Shown here piece after piece: positions 24,528 to 32,909 of a DNA stretch of 45,871 nucleotides. Position numbers and translations under genes: made by a program. The DNA comes from JBFLYO01 sp040756745. Its GTDB lineage: Bacteria > Bacteroidota > Ignavibacteria > UBA10030 > UBA6906. The stretch is taken from NCBI GenBank assembly GCA_040756745.1, contig JBFLYO010000031.1, forward strand, positions 1 through 45,871, read 5' to 3'. A model generated the notes under the pieces. It was not told the origin of the DNA and ran no database searches. It saw nothing but the letters and a program-made list of their open reading frames with translations. The first letter of the stretch is position 1, and each line of letters starts with the position of its first letter.

Positions 24528-25439
24528 ATGAACAATGCCTCTCTCAACGGTAAGGTTGCCGTCATCACCGGTGCGTCCTCGGGTATCGGCGCGGCGCTTG
24601 GCGAGCTGGTTGCAAGGGAAGGAGCCGCGGTCGTCCTTGCCGCGCGGCGGAAGGAAAGGGTCGATGCAGTTGCATCGATAATCGTCTCGGCCGGAGGCAA
24701 GGCAATTGCAGTCCGGACGGACGTCACCAGGCGGGATGATGCGGAACAACTGATCGCAACGACGATCGATCGGTTTGGCCGACTTGATATCCTCGTCAAT
24801 AATGCAGGGCGGGGTCATTTCGCCAGCGTTGAGGATACGACCGACGAAGTGATCCGGCGAATGTTCGAGCTGAACGTCTTTTCGCTCTGGTACACCACCC
24901 GTCCCGCGCTTGCCCAGATGCGGAAACAGGGGAGCGGCCACATTATTAATGTAGCAAGTATGGCCGGCAAGCTCGGCTACCCCTTCAACAGCGCTTACAT
25001 TGCCGCAAAGCATGCATGCGTCGGATTTACCCACGCCCTCAGGATGGAGCTGATGGAGACGGGGATCACGGCCACCGTGGTGTGTCCGGCGGGGGTGAAG
25101 ACCGACTGGGCGTCCGATACCGAAGGCGGGTCGATGCTCCCGATGTTCTCCGCCTCCACCGCGATGATCAAATCGATTGCGGCCGAACGGGGCATTAGCC
25201 TCCCGTCGATCGAAGGGATCCTGCCACCGGAAGCGATCGCAGAAAAGATCGTCGGGTGTATTTATCGTCCGGTGGCCGAGCTCTACACCCATAGCGGCGC
25301 CGCTGAATTCGTTGCCCGCGCAGCCGCACATCGCGAAGAAACTGAGCGCCAGCAACTCCCCGTGGTCCTCGGCGAACGCGCAGTGTATCAGCAGATCAAG
25401 TCAGGAATACCGAAGTCGAAGGAAACCCTTCCAGACTAG
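24528..25439 (+). CDS. Short-chain dehydrogenase/reductase
   Basis: 303 residues of classical SDR type. The cofactor loop is TGASSGIG (residues 14-21), NNAGRG is present, and the active site is Ser in NVASMAGK, Tyr in NSAYIAAK and Lys four residues on. ARRKER after strand 2 favours NADP. Residues from about 240 form a C-terminal extension beyond the core fold. The substrate is not evident. Its start follows the metallo-hydrolase stop by one base, and a GH9-type gene follows after 16 bases, so the three may be one transcript. Confidence 0.9.
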   Translation: MNNASLNGKVAVITGASSGIGAALGELVAREGAAVVLAARRKERVDAVASIIVSAGGKAIAVRTDVTRRDDAEQLIATTIDRFGRLDILVNNAGRGHFASVEDTTDEVIRRMFELNVFSLWYTTRPALAQMRKQGSGHIINVASMAGKLGYPFNSAYIAAKHACVGFTHALRMELMETGITATVVCPAGVKTDWASDTEGGSMLPMFSASTAMIKSIAAERGISLPSIEGILPPEAIAEKIVGCIYRPVAELYTHSGAAEFVARAAAHREETERQQLPVVLGERAVYQQIKSGIPKSKETLPD

Positions 25440-25455
25440 TCAGCCCACAATCTCT

Positions 25456-27984
25456 ATGCGCCCCCCTCGTTCCATCCCCCTTAACCTTAACCTCAATCTT
25501 GATCTTAATCTTAATCTCAATCTCAATCTTCCCCTGCTCCTTATCCTTAACTTCCTCCTGCTTTTCCCTTCCTCCGGCCAGACCGTTATCCGGATCAACC
25601 AGCTGGGTTATCGCCCCTCCGGCGTCAAGGTTGCGGTGCTCCTCAGTCGGGATAGTGCGACGGCGATTTCGTCCTTCCTGGTTCGCGATGCGATCACCGG
25701 CAGGGTTGCTGCGCGTCTCTCCAGCATGGTGGACTGCGGGGCATACGCCGGATTTCGAAGAACATTCCGGCTCGACTTCTCGGGCGTGACCGAGCCGGGC
25801 GGATACCTGATCGAAGCGGCCGGTACGCGTTCGCCGGAATTCCGGGTGAATGACGATGTGTACGACGGGGCTGCAGATTTCCTGCTCACGTACATGCGCC
25901 AGCAACGCTGCGGCTTCAATCCGTTCCTCAATGATTCGTGCCACACGCACGATGGGTACGTGATTTACGGCGGCAAGGATGATTCGACGTTTATCGACGT
26001 CGTCGGGGGGTGGCACGATGCCGCCGATTATCTGCAGTACGTGACCACCTCAGCGACCGCCACAGCGCAGATGCTCCTGGCCTATAGAATGTATCCTTCA
26101 GCGTTCGGCGACGCGCACGACGCCGCCGGCCGGCCCAGGCCGAATGGCATCCCCGATGTACTCGATGAGGCAACATGGGGACTGCGGTGGCTCTTGAAAA
26201 TGAACCCCCGCCCTGGTGAGATGTACAATCAGATTGCGGACGACAGAGACCATCAGGGATTCCGCATTCCCACGCTCGATTCTGTGGACTACGGGTTTGG
26301 TCGGGGCCGGCCAGTTTACCGGTGCACGGGAGAACCGCAGGGATTGTCTGAGTACAAGAACAGAAGCACGGGACTCGCTTCCACGGCGGGCAAGTTCGCA
26401 TCCGCATTTGCCCTCGGCTCCCTGGCGCTGAAGCCGATCGATCTCGGTCTTGCCGAAACGCTCGCCTCCCGTGCGCGGAGTGCGTTCGCAACCGGTGTCG
26501 CGCATCCCGGCGTATGCCAGACTGCGCCCTGCCGGGCGCCCTACTTCTACGAAGAGGACAACTGGCTGGACGACATTGAGCTGGCTGCGGCGTCACTCCA
26601 GCTGCTGACGGGCGACACCGCTTATGGATCGGCAGCCCGTCAGTACGGTCGGGCCGAGGGAGTGACCCGCTGGATGCTCGACAATACCGCCCGGCATTAT
26701 CAGTGGTATCCGTTCGTAAACGTGGGACACTACCTGCTCGCCGCTGAGGGTGGTAGTACCGCAAGAGCATTCCGGGATCTAATGCAAGCGGGGATCGATG
26801 AGGTGTATAACCGGGGGAAGAGCAATCCCTTTCTCTTCGGCATCCCGTTCATCTGGTGCTCGAACAATTACGTCAGCTCGACGCTCGCCGATCTGATCCT
26901 CCACCGCACTGCAACGGGGGACCGGCGCTATGAGGAAATGGAGGCATCGTTGCGCGACTGGCTGTTCGGATGCAATCCGTGGGGAACGAGCATGGTGATC
27001 GGACTTCCCAAAGGAGGAACTTCACCGCGCGATCCTCACTCGGCCTTCAGCCATGAACGGGGCTACCCGGTCGATGGCGGACTGGTGGACGGCCCTGTGA
27101 CGCGTGAGATTTTTGCCGCGCTCAAAGGAGTCCATTTGAGCAAACCAGATCCGTATGCTGAGTTCCAGTCGGATATGGCTGTCTATCACGATGACTGGGC
27201 CGACTACTCCACCAATGAACCGACCATGGACGGAACAGCAGGGCTCACGCTTCCCCTTGCGGCGCTTGCTGCAGAGGGGAGAAAGCCCGGCATGGACCGG
27301 CAAACGCTGGTGCTTGGGGGCGTAGTGAGGATGGATACGACGGCAAAGACTGTCTATCTCTTCTTCAGCGGGCATGAATTCGACGACGACAGCCGCACGA
27401 TCCGCTCGGCGTTGCAGAAGGCCGGTGTCAAAGCGTCGTTCTTCTTTACCGGAGATTTCTATCAGAAGCCCTTACATGCGTCGCTCATCAGAGGATTACT
27501 CAAGGATGGTCACTACCTTGGAGGGCACTCGGACAAGCATCTGCTCTACGCCGACTGGCGGCGGAGGGATTCGACGCTTGTGAGTCGTGAAAGGTTCTTT
27601 GCGGACCTGCGCGCGAACTACGAGGCGATGGGGAAGTTCAGGATCTCTCCGCGCGATGCGTGGGCGTTCCTGCCGCCGTACGAATGGTATAACAGGGAGG
27701 TGAGCGATTGGTGCGGGCAGGCGGGGTTGACGCTGGTGAGCTTCACGCCCGGGACGAGGACCAATGCTGATTATACCACGCCTGACATGGGAAGCAGATA
27801 CCTCAGCAGCGGAGCGATTCTTGATTCGCTCCTCGCATTCGAAACAGCCCATACCCTGAATGGAGCCATGCTGCTGATGCACGTCGGGACGGATCCCGCC
27901 CGAACGGACAGATTTGCCCGTCGAGTTCCGGAACTGATCAGTGAGCTCAAGCGCCGCGGCTATCGGTTCGACCGGCTGCGATGA
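25456..27984 (+). CDS. Secreted GH9 glycoside hydrolase fused to polysaccharide-deacetylase-like domain
   Basis: 842 residues. After the signal peptide an N-terminal Ig-like CelD_N domain (about 43-125) starts at VIRINQLGYRPSGVK, then the GH9 catalytic domain (about 130-600) with GGWHDAADY (the two catalytic-site Asp, near 188) and DDWADYSTNEPTMDG (general acid Glu, near 588). From about residue 620 a second domain looks like a CE4 deacetylase: YLFFSGHEFDDDS at the usual (T)FDDG position, GGHSDKH for the metal His pair, FLPPYEWYN and a terminal LMHVG. The combination suggests attack on an acetylated glycan. Start ATG 25456 gives a signal whose LNLNLNLDLNLNLN part comes from a hexamer array. 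Confidence 0.87.
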   Translation: MRPPRSIPLNLNLNLDLNLNLNLNLPLLLILNFLLLFPSSGQTVIRINQLGYRPSGVKVAVLLSRDSATAISSFLVRDAITGRVAARLSSMVDCGAYAGFRRTFRLDFSGVTEPGGYLIEAAGTRSPEFRVNDDVYDGAADFLLTYMRQQRCGFNPFLNDSCHTHDGYVIYGGKDDSTFIDVVGGWHDAADYLQYVTTSATATAQMLLAYRMYPSAFGDAHDAAGRPRPNGIPDVLDEATWGLRWLLKMNPRPGEMYNQIADDRDHQGFRIPTLDSVDYGFGRGRPVYRCTGEPQGLSEYKNRSTGLASTAGKFASAFALGSLALKPIDLGLAETLASRARSAFATGVAHPGVCQTAPCRAPYFYEEDNWLDDIELAAASLQLLTGDTAYGSAARQYGRAEGVTRWMLDNTARHYQWYPFVNVGHYLLAAEGGSTARAFRDLMQAGIDEVYNRGKSNPFLFGIPFIWCSNNYVSSTLADLILHRTATGDRRYEEMEASLRDWLFGCNPWGTSMVIGLPKGGTSPRDPHSAFSHERGYPVDGGLVDGPVTREIFAALKGVHLSKPDPYAEFQSDMAVYHDDWADYSTNEPTMDGTAGLTLPLAALAAEGRKPGMDRQTLVLGGVVRMDTTAKTVYLFFSGHEFDDDSRTIRSALQKAGVKASFFFTGDFYQKPLHASLIRGLLKDGHYLGGHSDKHLLYADWRRRDSTLVSRERFFADLRANYEAMGKFRISPRDAWAFLPPYEWYNREVSDWCGQAGLTLVSFTPGTRTNADYTTPDMGSRYLSSGAILDSLLAFETAHTLNGAMLLMHVGTDPARTDRFARRVPELISELKRRGYRFDRLR
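25479..25530 (+). repeat. CTYRAY hexamer array inside the GH9 signal peptide
   Basis: About eight units of CTTAAC, CTCAAT, CTTGAT and CTTAAT are read in frame as Leu-Asn/Asp pairs at residues 9-25 of the GH9 protein. The unit and phase are the same as in the DUF5686 gene (22055-22101). Confidence 0.85.
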
Positions 27985-27990
27985 TCACCA

Positions 27991-29127
27991 TTAATAGAGA
28001 GCGGGTTTATCGTATTCCAGTTCCGTGATAACGAGCGTGAACCAGGTAAAATCCCCCCTCTTGAGCTTCCACGTCACCTCACTCTCCGCAGGGATGCGGA
28101 TCCCCTCAAACGACCGGTGCCCTTTCATGGCAATCGACCAGATCTCCGGCGTGTGTTTCCCGTCCGCCTCCATATAGCGCTGCGCTTCGAAACCCACGAC
28201 ATCCCCCGAGTCGAAACGGAACACACCTGAAGCGGAGTCGCCTCCGTATGTCATTGTGACCTTTGCGGACACGGAGTCGATCGTCTCCCACCGCAGGTAG
28301 TTCTCGAGTGCCGCACTGGGGAACCAGGCGGTTTCCGCCAAATACCGCACCATTGTTCCCTGGTCGATCTCATCCCCTTTACTGTCGGCAATCGGGACCA
28401 TGGAAAGGAGTTTGATCTGCATTCTTCCCTTCCCATCCGCATAGGAGTCGCGGCCCCTCACGGTGATGAACGGAGCCGAATGGACGCTGGCGTTCCAGAG
28501 GAAGGCGGGGGGATTGACCCGGAAGTACTGCTCCGTTTCCACCGGCGTCCATGATGCGTCAGGTGAGGTGCGCATGGCGCCGAGCTGTTTGAGCCGGACA
28601 GCATGCACGGGCTTCTTGCCGATCACGCCCGACCGCCAGAGCCATTCCTGCACGCAGGGGGGAAGGGAGGTGATGTCTTTCTCGATAATAGCCCGTCGAT
28701 GCTCAGTGAATGGTGCTTCGTAGATCTTCAACACCCGCTCATGCGAGGTCTCGTTGAACTGCCACCCTGCATAGGAGACCAGCAGGACGGGGAAGAGCGC
28801 CGCGTTGACAATTGTCCCCGCCCGCGCTTCCTTCCAGAAGACGATGATGAGGACCTGGGAGATGACCATCCCGATGACAGCGATCCTCCACCATCCCTCT
28901 GCGCTGACGAGCAGAAGCGTGCCGGCGAGCACGAACGCGATGCATGCTGCCAGCCAGCAGACACCCGCCATCGTCGCGGTCTGGCCGGCGGGAGGGAGTA
29001 GCCGCGCGCCGGGGATGCGGTTCTCTTTGACGATTTTCCACTCCCTTGCGACGCCAAGGACGTGGATGAGACCATGGATGATGAGAGCAACAGCGAAAAG
29101 GGAGCGAAGGGTTGGTTCGATGCTCAT
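27991..29127 (-). CDS. Membrane protein with DUF6544-like domain
   Basis: 378 residues. The first 120 hold four hydrophobic segments (SLFAVALIIHGLIHVLGVAR, MAGVCWLAACIAFVLAGTLL and two more). The remaining soluble region begins LPPCVQEWLWRSGVIGKKPV and carries VRLKQLGAMRTS, EQYFRVNPPAFLWNA, RGRDSYADGKGRMQIKLLSM and VRYLAETAWFPSAALENYL. I recognise these as the pattern of DUF6544-type proteins of unknown function. ATG 29127 lies directly next to a GTCAATTGTCAATCGTC text-like repeat that fills the gap to the upstream gene, and no ribosome site is visible. Confidence 0.72.
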   Translation of the reverse strand: MSIEPTLRSLFAVALIIHGLIHVLGVAREWKIVKENRIPGARLLPPAGQTATMAGVCWLAACIAFVLAGTLLLVSAEGWWRIAVIGMVISQVLIIVFWKEARAGTIVNAALFPVLLVSYAGWQFNETSHERVLKIYEAPFTEHRRAIIEKDITSLPPCVQEWLWRSGVIGKKPVHAVRLKQLGAMRTSPDASWTPVETEQYFRVNPPAFLWNASVHSAPFITVRGRDSYADGKGRMQIKLLSMVPIADSKGDEIDQGTMVRYLAETAWFPSAALENYLRWETIDSVSAKVTMTYGGDSASGVFRFDSGDVVGFEAQRYMEADGKHTPEIWSIAMKGHRSFEGIRIPAESEVTWKLKRGDFTWFTLVITELEYDKPALY

Positions 29128-29166
29128 GGTTGTCAATTGTCAATCGTCAAGTGTCCATCGTCAATT
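29128..29166. repeat. TGTCAA/CGTCAA text-like repeat at a gene border
   Basis: Short units GTCAATTGTCAATCGTCAAG fill the whole gap between two minus-strand genes and include the stop codon of the upstream one. Confidence 0.55.
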
Positions 29167-29472
29167 GGTCTCTATCCCCAGCCGATCCTCCTCCACAAAC
29201 GCAATCCTCAACACTCTCTTCGCCTCGGTCCCGGTCGCATCGAACATCTCCAGCGTACCATCCTCCTGAATTCGCCACCTCCCCTCCACGCTCCCCGCTC
29301 CATCCGCCGGTCCTATCGGATGATCGATCAGGGTTCCATCTGGCCGGAGCTCAAACGATGCGCGACCACGTGAGCGTGGGAAGGGAAACCCCGCCGGGCG
29401 GTAGATGCGCTCGGTTGCGGTATCCTCCTCGTGAGAGTGGATCCAGTGGTTGTGAAGAAGGTGGACGTTCAT
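29161..29472 (-). CDS. Conserved small protein of unknown function
   Basis: 103 residues with no signal or membrane segment. The central block GFPFPRSRGRASFELRPDGT, then IGPADGAGSVEGRWRIQEDG, resembles a widespread small beta-rich hypothetical family in which HSHEED, RP, FP.SRGR, GPADG and G.W are invariant. All of these are present here (residues 12-70). Function unknown; a lipocalin-like or META-like small barrel is possible. It sits between the M43 protease and the DUF6544-like gene on the same strand. Its start is 15 bases from a hexamer array and shows no strong ribosome site. Confidence 0.6.
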   Translation of the reverse strand: MNVHLLHNHWIHSHEEDTATERIYRPAGFPFPRSRGRASFELRPDGTLIDHPIGPADGAGSVEGRWRIQEDGTLEMFDATGTEAKRVLRIAFVEEDRLGIETN

Positions 29473-29486
29473 GGATATTCAGGGTA

Positions 29487-29523
29487 GATTGAGATCAAGA
29501 TCAAGATTGAGATCAAGATCAAG
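29487..29523. repeat. GAGATC/AAGATC hexamer array after the M43 gene
   Basis: About six hexamer units (GATTGAGATCAAGATCAAG and a second round) begin at the stop codon of the M43 protease and end close to the next gene. Confidence 0.8.
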
Positions 29524-30460
29524 GGGCAAGGGTGACGCGTGTGGCCTTCTTCCTCGCCCCCATCCCTTTCCTTGGCCCGTCCAGCGCAGCGTGCATCCTC
29601 ACCGCCTGCTGCGCCGTGAACATCACCATCGCATCATCGTCGACGTAGTCCATGTAGTTCATGAACATGTCGCCATTGGGCCCGTTGTTGCAGGTGACGT
29701 GCGGGAACTTCGGTTTGCCGTAATTCGGACCCGCCGCGTTCGGCGTGTCGGCGACGAAGTCGGTTCCGCTGCAGTCCTCCGTATCACCCCAGATGTGCCG
29801 GAGGTTGAGCCAGTGTCCCACCTCGTGCGTGGTGGTCCTCCCGAGATCGAACGGTGCAGTTGCGGTACCGGTCGTGCCGAAGGCGCTGTTCAGTATCACC
29901 ACCCCGTCCGTTGCGGCCGGGCCACCGGGGAACTGCGCGTAGCCGAGCAGCCCGTCCCCCAGTGTGCAGACCCAGAGGTTAAGATATTTCGTTGAGGGCC
30001 AGGGGTTGGCGCCGCCCGTTTTCGCAGACTTCACTGTGTCGTCCGGGCCGAACGAGCTCTGCATTGTCTTCGTCGGCATGATGCCTGTTGTCGGCTTGCC
30101 GGACGGGTCTCGTGTGGCGAGCGCGAACTCCACCTGGATGTCCGACACCAGTCCGGTCCAGACCGACGGGACGTTCTTCCTGTCCCGGTTCGTTGCACGG
30201 AAATCCTTGTTCATCGCTGCGATCTGGCTCTTGATCTGTGCCGTCGAGATGTTCTCCTTGTCGGTGCGGTAGACAACGTGGACGACGACGGGGATAGTCC
30301 GGAGTTCTCTTCGCGGCGCCCGGAGCAATGTCAGGGATCGCGCGGTGATCCGTTCCAACTCCGCCTGCCTCAGTCGGAACTCGGGGACGGTTTCCAGCAG
30401 CCGGAAGTGTGCGCTCATTGTCCCGCATGTTCGTCGGACTGGGCTCTTAGATCGCTTCAT
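29519..30460 (-). CDS. M43 (pappalysin/cytophagalysin) family zinc metalloprotease
   Basis: 313 residues. The zinc site HEVGHWLNLRHIWGD is the extended HExxHxxGxxH motif of metzincins, and MNYMDYVDD downstream is the Met-turn. CSGTDFVADTPNA and the Cys in HVTCNNGPNG match the M43B arrangement. These are usually secreted proteases, but no signal peptide is visible: the N-terminus MKRSKSPVRRTCGTMSAHFR is basic and lacks a hydrophobic core. ATG 30460 has GGAG 8 bases upstream, which supports it. The C-terminus ends in a basic tail (RKKATRV) with no T9SS domain. Confidence 0.9.
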   Translation of the reverse strand: MKRSKSPVRRTCGTMSAHFRLLETVPEFRLRQAELERITARSLTLLRAPRRELRTIPVVVHVVYRTDKENISTAQIKSQIAAMNKDFRATNRDRKNVPSVWTGLVSDIQVEFALATRDPSGKPTTGIMPTKTMQSSFGPDDTVKSAKTGGANPWPSTKYLNLWVCTLGDGLLGYAQFPGGPAATDGVVILNSAFGTTGTATAPFDLGRTTTHEVGHWLNLRHIWGDTEDCSGTDFVADTPNAAGPNYGKPKFPHVTCNNGPNGDMFMNYMDYVDDDAMVMFTAQQAVRMHAALDGPRKGMGARKKATRVTLAP

Positions 30461-30696
30461 GGCTTTACTCCACTCTCCATGTCTTTGTTCGGCGGTCCTT
30501 GAAATCTATCCGGCAGTGCCGAGAGAAGCAAGGAGGTTCAGGCCTGTAAGCTGCCCGAAGCACCTAATCTACGCGAGAATTGGTCATTTGGCCCAGTATT
30601 GTTCGCGACGTGAATAGAATAAAGTTCCATGGACTCCTTGTGGTTTCTTATTTAGCGAACACATATATTTCCGCGAACAAGCGGGAGGGCAGAGTC

Positions 30697-31914
30697 ATGG
30701 TAATTAATGTCGAGGCTATACTTCGGTTTATTGTCGCCGTGCTGCTGTTTCCGACGCTTTTCCAGGAGTCGCTCATCGCGTTTGCGTGGGGTGTGGACGA
30801 CGAACCCTGGATCATGCTGTTGAAGCGCATCGCTCTCCTTCTGCCGGTCTGTGCCGTGATCGGGGCCTGCTGGTTGACGGTCCCGTCAGTGCTCACGGCG
30901 CTGTTCCGCCAGAAGCGGAGGGAGTTTGTTACCGCGCTGTTCGTGACCTGGTGGGACCTCGGCAAGGCCATCGTCGCCTTCTGGGGGGGAATCATGAAGT
31001 TTGTGCTGGTCTTCCTCTGGTCCATCGTCGGCCTTGGGAAGATTATCGTTGTGGGTCTCTGGTCGTTTGTGCAGGAGGTGTTCTTCCTCCCCTTCCGCGT
31101 CATGCGGAACGCGGGACAAAGCGTCATCAGCTCTCACGTCCCCTGGGTGGCGGTGACGCTGACGGTCATCTGGTGCCTGATCGAGGCGCTGATCTTCACG
31201 TACGTGGTTTCGCCACTTGTACTGGACACTCTGTCAAACGTCACGGGCGAACAGCTTTCGATGAATCTCCTCCGCATCCCGCTCTTCATCTTTCTGTTCT
31301 TCGTCGTTCTCGGCAGCTATGCCGTGCTCTCGAACTTTGTCGACGCTGTGAAGAGTAAGAAGATCGCTTCGATCATCACGATTACCCTCATCGAGCTCGT
31401 GGTGATGTTTGTCGAGGTGATCTTCCTGTACCGGGAATTCGTAGACTCTCTCGTCCCCTGGTTCGCGCAGTACTCGCAGGGCTTTGAACTCGGCATGTAC
31501 TGGACGATCGCCATCGCGGCGCTTGCCTGGTTCGGGGTGCGGAGCATTTCCTGGTTCCTCTTTGCGTCGCACGGAACGCCGACGATCCTGTCGGTCATCC
31601 AGGGGAGGGGAACCGGCGCGGCGGCGACGGCCGAGATGCCGGGGAATCGCGCCCAGCTCGTTTCGTCGGAGTTCGTGAAGAAACTGAAAGACGAGTCGGA
31701 GTGGGTGAAGAACAAGGGGGAGGAGCTCCTTGCGGCATTCATGCTTCCGCCGCTGGAGGTGGTTGCTGCGACGATCAATTTTGGCGCCCTGCTGTTGAAC
31801 GGACGTCACCTCTTCCAGCTTCCGTTCAAGGGGTTTTATTCGCTCCTCAGTGCGAAGGCGCTGCTTTCGGACGCCGTTCCCAAACAGAGCACAAACCAGG
31901 AAGTCCTAAACTGA
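30697..31914 (+). CDS. Polytopic membrane protein of unknown function
   Basis: 405 residues with about eight hydrophobic stretches, grouped at residues 5-30, 40-65, 85-130 (GGIMKFVLVFLWSIVGLGKI and a second), 150-175, 190-215, 222-245 and 265-290. The C-terminal 110 residues are soluble and amphipathic (KKLKDESEWVKNKGEELLAA). I do not recognise the family. ATG 30697 has GGGAGGG upstream. It is followed after 15 bases by a VWA lipoprotein, so the two probably act together at the envelope. The 236-base gap before it holds no gene; a TATATT at 30664-30669 and two GCGAACA copies may belong to its promoter. Confidence 0.72.
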   Translation: MVINVEAILRFIVAVLLFPTLFQESLIAFAWGVDDEPWIMLLKRIALLLPVCAVIGACWLTVPSVLTALFRQKRREFVTALFVTWWDLGKAIVAFWGGIMKFVLVFLWSIVGLGKIIVVGLWSFVQEVFFLPFRVMRNAGQSVISSHVPWVAVTLTVIWCLIEALIFTYVVSPLVLDTLSNVTGEQLSMNLLRIPLFIFLFFVVLGSYAVLSNFVDAVKSKKIASIITITLIELVVMFVEVIFLYREFVDSLVPWFAQYSQGFELGMYWTIAIAALAWFGVRSISWFLFASHGTPTILSVIQGRGTGAAATAEMPGNRAQLVSSEFVKKLKDESEWVKNKGEELLAAFMLPPLEVVAATINFGALLLNGRHLFQLPFKGFYSLLSAKALLSDAVPKQSTNQEVLN

Positions 31915-31929
31915 GACAGGGAGGGAGCC

Positions 31930-32694
31930 ATGCGACGACACGTGATAGTGGCGGGGTTCTGGGCATGTCTGCTTGTCCTGGCCGGGTGCGGACTGAGCGG
32001 CGATGCCGGGAAACCGCGGCTGACGATGTTCGTGGGGGTGGACATCAGCGGTTCGTTTATGAAGAGTCCCTACTATGACGACGGAATCGATTTTCTCGCG
32101 CACTATCTGTACGCGCACCTGAATGGCCTGGGCGGACTCGAAGTGCCGAACGCGCTCTTCGTGAGCTCCATCGGGGGCGCAACAGTCGACGAGCCGAAGA
32201 CATTCTTCCCGAGGCAGACGTTCGAGAACAAGAGCGTCGAAGAGATCGCTCAGCAGTTGAAGGAGATCTTCCCGCGCGGGAAAGAGAATCCGTTCACGGA
32301 TTACAACGCTTTTTTCGAGCAGATTGCGCTCACGGTGAAGAACAAAAAACTTGTGCTGCGGCCCGTATCGGTGGTGATGATCAGCGACGGCATCCCCGAC
32401 GTTGGGAGCGAGGGGAAGTCTGACTTCCGCAGCATCGACCTGAAGCCGCTCGAGACCCTTGCGCGCAACGTGACGGTGCGGCTGCTCTACACCCGTGCCG
32501 ATGTCGGCAAGAACTGGCAGACGGCGGTGCGGCGAAGCAGGGTGAAGGTGTGGACACAGGATGCGGCAGTGATGGTTTCCTGGAAGGATCCCAAGATCTT
32601 CACAGCCGATACGCCGTTCGACCAGCAGTCGGCGTTTTTCCGGTGGATCGATGATAATGTGGATTTTGGGGTGGCGGCGAGGCGGGTGGATTGA
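31930..32694 (+). CDS. Lipoprotein with von Willebrand A-like domain
   Basis: 254 residues. Lipobox LVLAGC sets Cys20 as the lipid anchor. A VWA fold follows: VGVDISGSFM carries the MIDAS D-x-S-x-S, NPFTDYNAFF may give the Thr ligand, and VVMISDGIPDVG the distal Asp. The domain binds a metal ion and a protein partner. The gene is the second of a pair with the polytopic membrane protein (15-base gap, AGGGAGGGAGCC before the ATG). I do not recognise the pair as a named system. Confidence 0.78.
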   Translation: MRRHVIVAGFWACLLVLAGCGLSGDAGKPRLTMFVGVDISGSFMKSPYYDDGIDFLAHYLYAHLNGLGGLEVPNALFVSSIGGATVDEPKTFFPRQTFENKSVEEIAQQLKEIFPRGKENPFTDYNAFFEQIALTVKNKKLVLRPVSVVMISDGIPDVGSEGKSDFRSIDLKPLETLARNVTVRLLYTRADVGKNWQTAVRRSRVKVWTQDAAVMVSWKDPKIFTADTPFDQQSAFFRWIDDNVDFGVAARRVD

Positions 32695-32705
32695 GGCGAT
32701 GGAGT

Positions 32706-32742
32706 GCCGAAGAGTAGGGAGTAGGGGGGGTAGGGTGTAAGG
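32706..32742. repeat. AGTAGGGAGTAGGG text-like repeat
   Basis: GCCGAAGAGTAGGGAGTAGG differs from the copy at 12370 by two bases and runs into a longer G-rich tail. It lies just after the VWA gene. Confidence 0.6.
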
Positions 32743-32754
32743 GGGGAAAGAACC

Positions 32755-32793
32755 AATTCAGATATCTGATATCAGATATCGGATATCTGAATT
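32755..32793. repeat. 39-bp palindrome with four GATATC units at 7-base spacing
   Basis: GATATC occurs at 32761, 32768, 32775 and 32782, each separated by one base, flanked by AATTCA and TGAATT. The whole element is its own reverse complement except for one pair and the centre. Confidence 0.85.
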
Positions 32794-32817
32794 CGACCGG
32801 CTGGGATACGGATGTGC

Positions 32818-32864
32818 GGGGGGGACGGGGGGATTAGGGGAGTTGGGGACGAGGGGACCAGGGG
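32818..32864 (+). other. G-tract array, predicted G-quadruplex
   Basis: Six runs of 4 to 7 G (32818-32824, 32827-32832, 32837-32840, 32845-32848, 32853-32856, 32861-32864) are separated by 2-4 bases, the last four at a regular 8-base period. It lies 45 bases before the DoxX start, on the coding strand. Confidence 0.7.
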
Positions 32865-32909
32865 ACGAGGAGATGATTCTTCAATGACTCGATGAAGGAA
32901 GGAGGTGAG

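Noticed and set aside
24267..25355. Minus-strand frame opposite the SDR gene
   Set aside because: Shadow of an unambiguous SDR with intact TGASSGIG and YxxxK.
32761..32787. GATATC array as a CRISPR or plasmid iteron
   Set aside because: Units too short and no rep gene nearby; kept only as an unusual palindrome.
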